Source: Sphingobacterium sp. (GTDB lineage: Bacteria > Bacteroidota > Bacteroidia > Sphingobacteriales > Sphingobacteriaceae). Taken from it: a DNA stretch of 35,441 bases. A program made the translations under genes and the position numbers. Positions 32,347-35,441 of the stretch are shown here, piece after piece. Under the pieces are notes generated by a model, which worked only from the letters and a program-made list of their open reading frames with translations, had not been told where the DNA came from and did not search any database. Position 1 is the stretch's first letter, and every line of letters begins with the position of its first letter. The stretch spans positions 1-35,441 of the forward strand of contig JALAGS010000168.1 in the NCBI GenBank assembly GCA_022712315.1, written 5' to 3'.

Positions 32347-34542
32347 ATGATGATGAAAAAGAAAGAATCGGGAACTAAAAAGGTTGAACAAGTTGAAAAT
32401 CGAAAAGTTAGCGCGCTAAGACCCCATACGGCAGATGCCACAGGTCAACAAATGACAACGGATCAAGGAGTGAAAATCAATGATGATCAAAACTCCCTGC
32501 GTGCGGGGGACCGGGGAGCTACACTCCTGGAAGATTTCATTCTTCGCGAGAAGATTACCCATTTTGACCACGAACGTATTCCCGAACGTGTGGTGCACGC
32601 TAGAGGTTCCGGCGCCCATGGTGTTTTCAAATTATATGAGCCTTTAGCTGATTTGACAAAAGCAGGTTTTCTGAATGATACGGAAACTGAAACACCTGTG
32701 TTTGTGCGATTCTCTACGGTTGCTGGATCAAGAGGATCAACAGATCTAGCCCGCGATGTACGCGGTTTTGCAGTCAAATTTTATACAGAAGAAGGTAATT
32801 TCGATTTGGTCGGCAACAATATGCCCGTCTTTTTTATTCAGGATGCCATGAAATTCCCCGATCTCGTTCATGCTGTCAAACCCGAACCTGATAATGAAAT
32901 CCCACAGGCAGCGTCGGCGCATGATACATTTTGGGACTTCATTTCCCTGATGCCAGAGTCGGCTCATATGATTATGTGGTTGATGAGTGATCGGGCAATA
33001 CCGCGAAGTTATCGGATGATGGAGGGATTTGGTGTTCATACTTTTCGGTTTATCAATGCTAAAGGCGAATCGCATTTTGTCAAATTTCATTGGAAGCCAT
33101 TGCTTGGAGTCCATTCGGTCGCATGGGACGAAGCTCAAAATATATCCGGTAAGGATCCTGATTTTCATCGAAGGGATCTTTGGGATGCTATTGAAAGTGG
33201 TGCCTTTCCTGAATGGGAACTTGGTGTACAGGTCATCCCCGAATCTGACGAATTTAAATATGATTTCGACCTATTGGATCCGACCAAGCTCGTTCCTGAA
33301 GAGCTTGTACCTGTTCGGCCGATTGGAAAAATGACATTGAATCGCAATCCAGATAATTTCTTCGCCGAAACTGAACAGGTTGCTTTTCATATCGGTAATA
33401 TTGTACCAGGTATTGATTTTACAAATGACCCTTTGTTACAGGGGCGGCTGTTTTCCTACACAGATACCCAGCTTATTCGGTTAGGCGGTCCCAATTTTCA
33501 CGAAATTCCGATTAATAGACCGATCAGTCCTTCGCACAACAACCAGCGTGACGGATTTATGCGGCAAAGAATTGACCGTGGAAAAACGAGTTATGGTCCA
33601 AATTCACTAGGAAATAATGATCCGGTGCAGGTACAGGAGGCTGAAGGTGGTTTTAAAAGCTATCATGAACGCATCGATGCTCGGAAAGTGCGCGCAAGAA
33701 GCGAAAGCTTCCGCGATCATTTCAGTCAGGCAAGGCTGTTCTATAATAGTCAATCCGAACCGGAAAGAAATCACCTTATTGATGCTTTTAGTTTTGAACT
33801 TGGCAAAGTTAAATCAGTTCCAGTGAGGCAGCGAATGATTGGTATACTGTCTCTCGTAGATCAGGGACTGGCCGCTGAAGTTGCATTCGCCTTGGGATTA
33901 CAGGTTCAAGAAGAGCTTGAAAAGCCCATAAATAAAAGTCTTCCTGCGGATGCTGATCCCGCGGACTATGAACCTATTCAGGTAAAGGAAAAATTGAAAA
34001 AATCGGCTGCATTAAGCATGGAGAATACCATAAAAGACAGCATAAAGAGCCGGAAGATTGCCGTGCTTGCCGCAGACGGCGTCGATGCTAATTCATTCAA
34101 ACTAGTGGCAGACGCTATTCGTGCAGAAGGGGGAATCATCCATGTTATTGCACCTAAATTAGGGCAGATTACGAGCTCAGATAAAAAGCAGATTCCCGTC
34201 GAAGAAAGTTTCTTGACGGGAGCATCCGTACTTTATGATGCGATTTATATTCCCGGAGGGAAGAACAGTGTGGTTACTTTGCAGTCGAATGCGGATGCAG
34301 TTCATTTTCTAAACGAAGCGTTCAAGCATTGTAAAGCAATAGCTGCAGATGTGGAAGCAAGTCCCGTATTGGAAGCGACTTATTTTTTCAGTAAAATATA
34401 TCAGGAATTTTCAGCAGAAACGGTTCTTGACGAAGGTATAATAGTTGATAAAGATGCGAAGTCCTTAGCGGACAAGTTTATTAAAGCCATTGCTAAGCAC
34501 CGATTTTGGGAGCGAGAAAAATCCAGAAAAGTACCCGCATAG
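32347..34542 (+). CDS. katE: Large-subunit catalase (KatE/HPII type)
   Basis: A 731-residue clade 2 haem catalase that splits hydrogen peroxide to water and oxygen. The barrel domain has RVVHARGSGAHGVF with the catalytic His84, GNNMPVFFIQDAMKFPD with the catalytic Asn, and GRLFSYTDTQLIRLG with the haem-ligand Tyr371. The C-terminal flavodoxin- or GATase1-like domain at about 565-725 (IAVLAADGVDANSFKLVADA, DAIYIPGG) is the mark of large-subunit catalases. The N-terminal extension begins MMMKKKESG; the first of three Met codons is used here but any of them may start. A palindromic terminator closes it, facing the ankyrin gene. Confidence 0.95.
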   Translation: MMMKKKESGTKKVEQVENRKVSALRPHTADATGQQMTTDQGVKINDDQNSLRAGDRGATLLEDFILREKITHFDHERIPERVVHARGSGAHGVFKLYEPLADLTKAGFLNDTETETPVFVRFSTVAGSRGSTDLARDVRGFAVKFYTEEGNFDLVGNNMPVFFIQDAMKFPDLVHAVKPEPDNEIPQAASAHDTFWDFISLMPESAHMIMWLMSDRAIPRSYRMMEGFGVHTFRFINAKGESHFVKFHWKPLLGVHSVAWDEAQNISGKDPDFHRRDLWDAIESGAFPEWELGVQVIPESDEFKYDFDLLDPTKLVPEELVPVRPIGKMTLNRNPDNFFAETEQVAFHIGNIVPGIDFTNDPLLQGRLFSYTDTQLIRLGGPNFHEIPINRPISPSHNNQRDGFMRQRIDRGKTSYGPNSLGNNDPVQVQEAEGGFKSYHERIDARKVRARSESFRDHFSQARLFYNSQSEPERNHLIDAFSFELGKVKSVPVRQRMIGILSLVDQGLAAEVAFALGLQVQEELEKPINKSLPADADPADYEPIQVKEKLKKSAALSMENTIKDSIKSRKIAVLAADGVDANSFKLVADAIRAEGGIIHVIAPKLGQITSSDKKQIPVEESFLTGASVLYDAIYIPGGKNSVVTLQSNADAVHFLNEAFKHCKAIAADVEASPVLEATYFFSKIYQEFSAETVLDEGIIVDKDAKSLADKFIKAIAKHRFWEREKSRKVPA

Positions 34543-34553
34543 TATGAAAAGAG

Positions 34554-34575
34554 ATAGCCCGCTTAAGCGGGCTAT
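34554..34575. terminator. Bidirectional terminator between catalase and ankyrin genes
   Basis: ATAGCCCGC-TTAA-GCGGGCTAT is a perfect 22-base palindrome with T/A-rich flanks on both sides, 11 bases after the catalase stop and 15 bases from the ankyrin stop. It can end both convergent transcripts. Confidence 0.8.
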
Positions 34576-34590
34576 TTTATGAATCAAATC

Positions 34591-35064
34591 TTAGTGCTGT
34601 AACAGCGAAAGTGCAACGTCATTACCTTGTTGCGCCGCCAAGTCCCGCACCGACAAGCCTCTAACGTCAAGTATAGATCTATTTGCACCATTGTCAAGTA
34701 AGAGTTTAAGAATTTCATTTCTGCCAAACATTGCGGCAAACATAAGCGCGGTACCCCCGTTTCCATGTTGCAGATTTAAGTTTGCGCCATAACTGATTAA
34801 CAATTGGGCAATATCATAATATCCTTTGAAAGCAACACCCATCAGCGCCGTATTTCCACCATTATCCTGTGCATTTACGTCGGCACCTGCTTCCAGTAGT
34901 AGTTGTGCTGCAGCCAGCTTATTGTTATAACAGGCGATGATTAAGGCTGTATAGCCTTTACTATCTCGCGTATTTAAATCGACTTTCTGATAGATCAGCT
35001 CACGTAGAACTTCAATATTGCCCAATCGGGCGGCATGGATCATAATTTCTGTATTATTTGTCAT
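34591..35064 (-). CDS. Ankyrin-repeat protein
   Basis: A 157-residue cytoplasmic protein made of about four to five ankyrin repeats: MIHAARLGNIEVLRELIYQK, GYTALIIACYNNKLAAAQLL, GNTALMGVAFKGYYDIAQLL, GTALMFAAMFGRNEILKLLL and a short final one (VRGLSVRDLAAQQGNDVAL). It is a binding scaffold without catalytic residues. In Pseudomonas aeruginosa the ankyrin protein AnkB near katB supports catalase activity; here the gene is tail to tail with a large catalase, which suggests a similar partner role, but this is inference. No signal peptide is present. Confidence 0.9.
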   Translation of the reverse strand: MTNNTEIMIHAARLGNIEVLRELIYQKVDLNTRDSKGYTALIIACYNNKLAAAQLLLEAGADVNAQDNGGNTALMGVAFKGYYDIAQLLISYGANLNLQHGNGGTALMFAAMFGRNEILKLLLDNGANRSILDVRGLSVRDLAAQQGNDVALSLLQH

Positions 35065-35241
35065 AATTGATTTAAGTTTAAGGCATAAAAACTTAGATGG
35101 ATTTTGGTCAACTGCTTAATGAAAATGCATTTTTATTTTGAACACAAATGGCAAACGAAACGTCTGCCGTAAGCAGGAGTCCATGTTCAATGATTCAATG
35201 AATAAGCATCGGCATAAAATGGAGTTAAAAAACTTTTTTAA

Positions 35242-35276
35242 AATAAAGCCGAACATCACAAACGTCCGGCTTTATT
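35242..35276 (-). terminator. Terminator of the lmo0937-type gene
   Basis: Read on the minus strand AATAAAGCCGGAC pairs with GTTCGGCTTTATT around a 9-base loop (one mismatch), then TTTTAAAAAAG follows. It lies 26 bases after the small membrane protein's stop. Confidence 0.7.
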
Positions 35277-35302
35277 CGATCGCTAGTATTTGGTGTATTA
35301 CC

Positions 35303-35441
35303 TTACGCTGCACCACGAATAACACGTAGCAAGACGACAATAATGGCAATCACCAATAGCACGTGGATAATATTTCCTGTAGCATAACCTCCAAAAAAGC
35401 TTATGGCCCAGATAATGACCAAAATAACAGCAATGATATAC
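35303..35441 (-). CDS. lmo0937-type small membrane protein, N-terminus off the window
   Basis: A partial ORF on the minus strand, open at the right edge of the window, with stop TAA at 35303-35305. The visible 45 to 46 residues have two membrane helices: IIAVILVIIWAISFFGGYAT and IIHVLLVIAIIVVLLRVI, ending RGAA. This matches the tiny lmo0937 family, which has about 50 residues, so only the first few residues are missing. Members are often found among stress-induced genes; the function is not known. Its terminator is directly downstream. Confidence 0.8.
   Translation of the reverse strand, partial: YIIAVILVIIWAISFFGGYATGNIIHVLLVIAIIVVLLRVIRGAA

Noticed and set aside
32746..33168. 140-codon minus-strand ORF inside katE
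   Set aside because: It is opposite the catalase core and shows no signal of its own.
35138..35329. 63-codon plus-strand ORF
   Set aside because: It runs through the terminator and over the end of the lmo0937-type gene on the other strand.
1..35441. CRISPR array, tRNA or rRNA genes
   Set aside because: No regularly spaced repeats and no tRNA or rRNA signature sequence was found by eye on either strand.

Overview
The window looks like a chromosomal segment of a Bacteroidota bacterium, most likely a Sphingobacterium-like member of the Sphingobacteriaceae. The evidence is an AT-rich genome, a carboxypeptidase-regulatory-domain TonB-dependent receptor, lipoproteins with short lipoboxes, two promoters fitting the Bacteroidota TTG-N(19-23)-TAnnTTTG pattern, and families common in this phylum (DUF4876, a DUF6850-like barrel, DUF6157). 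The assignment rests on protein resemblance read by eye; no database search was run. No tRNA, rRNA, intact insertion sequence, prophage or CRISPR array was seen.

Layout. 0-1.6 kb: class D beta-lactamase and a small methyltransferase. 1.6-2.05 kb: non-coding, with possible decayed coding sequence and a good promoter. 2.05-8.9 kb: a tight four-gene operon of TonB receptor, DUF4876 lipoprotein, outer-membrane barrel and di-haem cytochrome c peroxidase. 8.9-14.3 kb: a 110-base intergenic repeat, an orphan lipoprotein, a macrodomain protein, a DoxX-like protein behind a striking double operator and flanked by apparent gene remnants, a membrane metallophosphoesterase and an unknown secreted protein. 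14.2-16.2 kb: a second copy of the repeat, a GT4 glycosyltransferase, an unlisted 39-residue ORF just upstream of it, and a basic low-complexity protein. 16.3-19.3 kb: exonuclease III plus NUDIX hydrolase, DUF6157, an alanine-rich lipoprotein and an ECF sigma factor.

19.6-29.4 kb: a degenerate receiver-like protein and two tandem nucleotidyltransferases, divergent from a three-gene trehalose operon: a TreY-MalQ fusion of 1400 residues, GlgX/TreX and TreZ. Together these convert glycogen or maltodextrin to trehalose: debranch, recycle short chains, isomerise the reducing end, release trehalose. 29.8-35.4 kb: an orphan bacteriophytochrome kinase with altered chromophore-pocket residues, a large-subunit catalase, a convergent ankyrin-repeat protein and the end of a tiny lmo0937-type membrane protein.

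The right half is rich in functions usually tied to stress survival (trehalose, catalase, AP endonuclease, ECF sigma, lmo0937, light sensing). The best candidates for undescribed biology are the TonB receptor-DUF4876-barrel-peroxidase operon, the phytochrome with the changed pocket, the double operator fused to the DoxX promoter, and the repeat family with hairpin ends.
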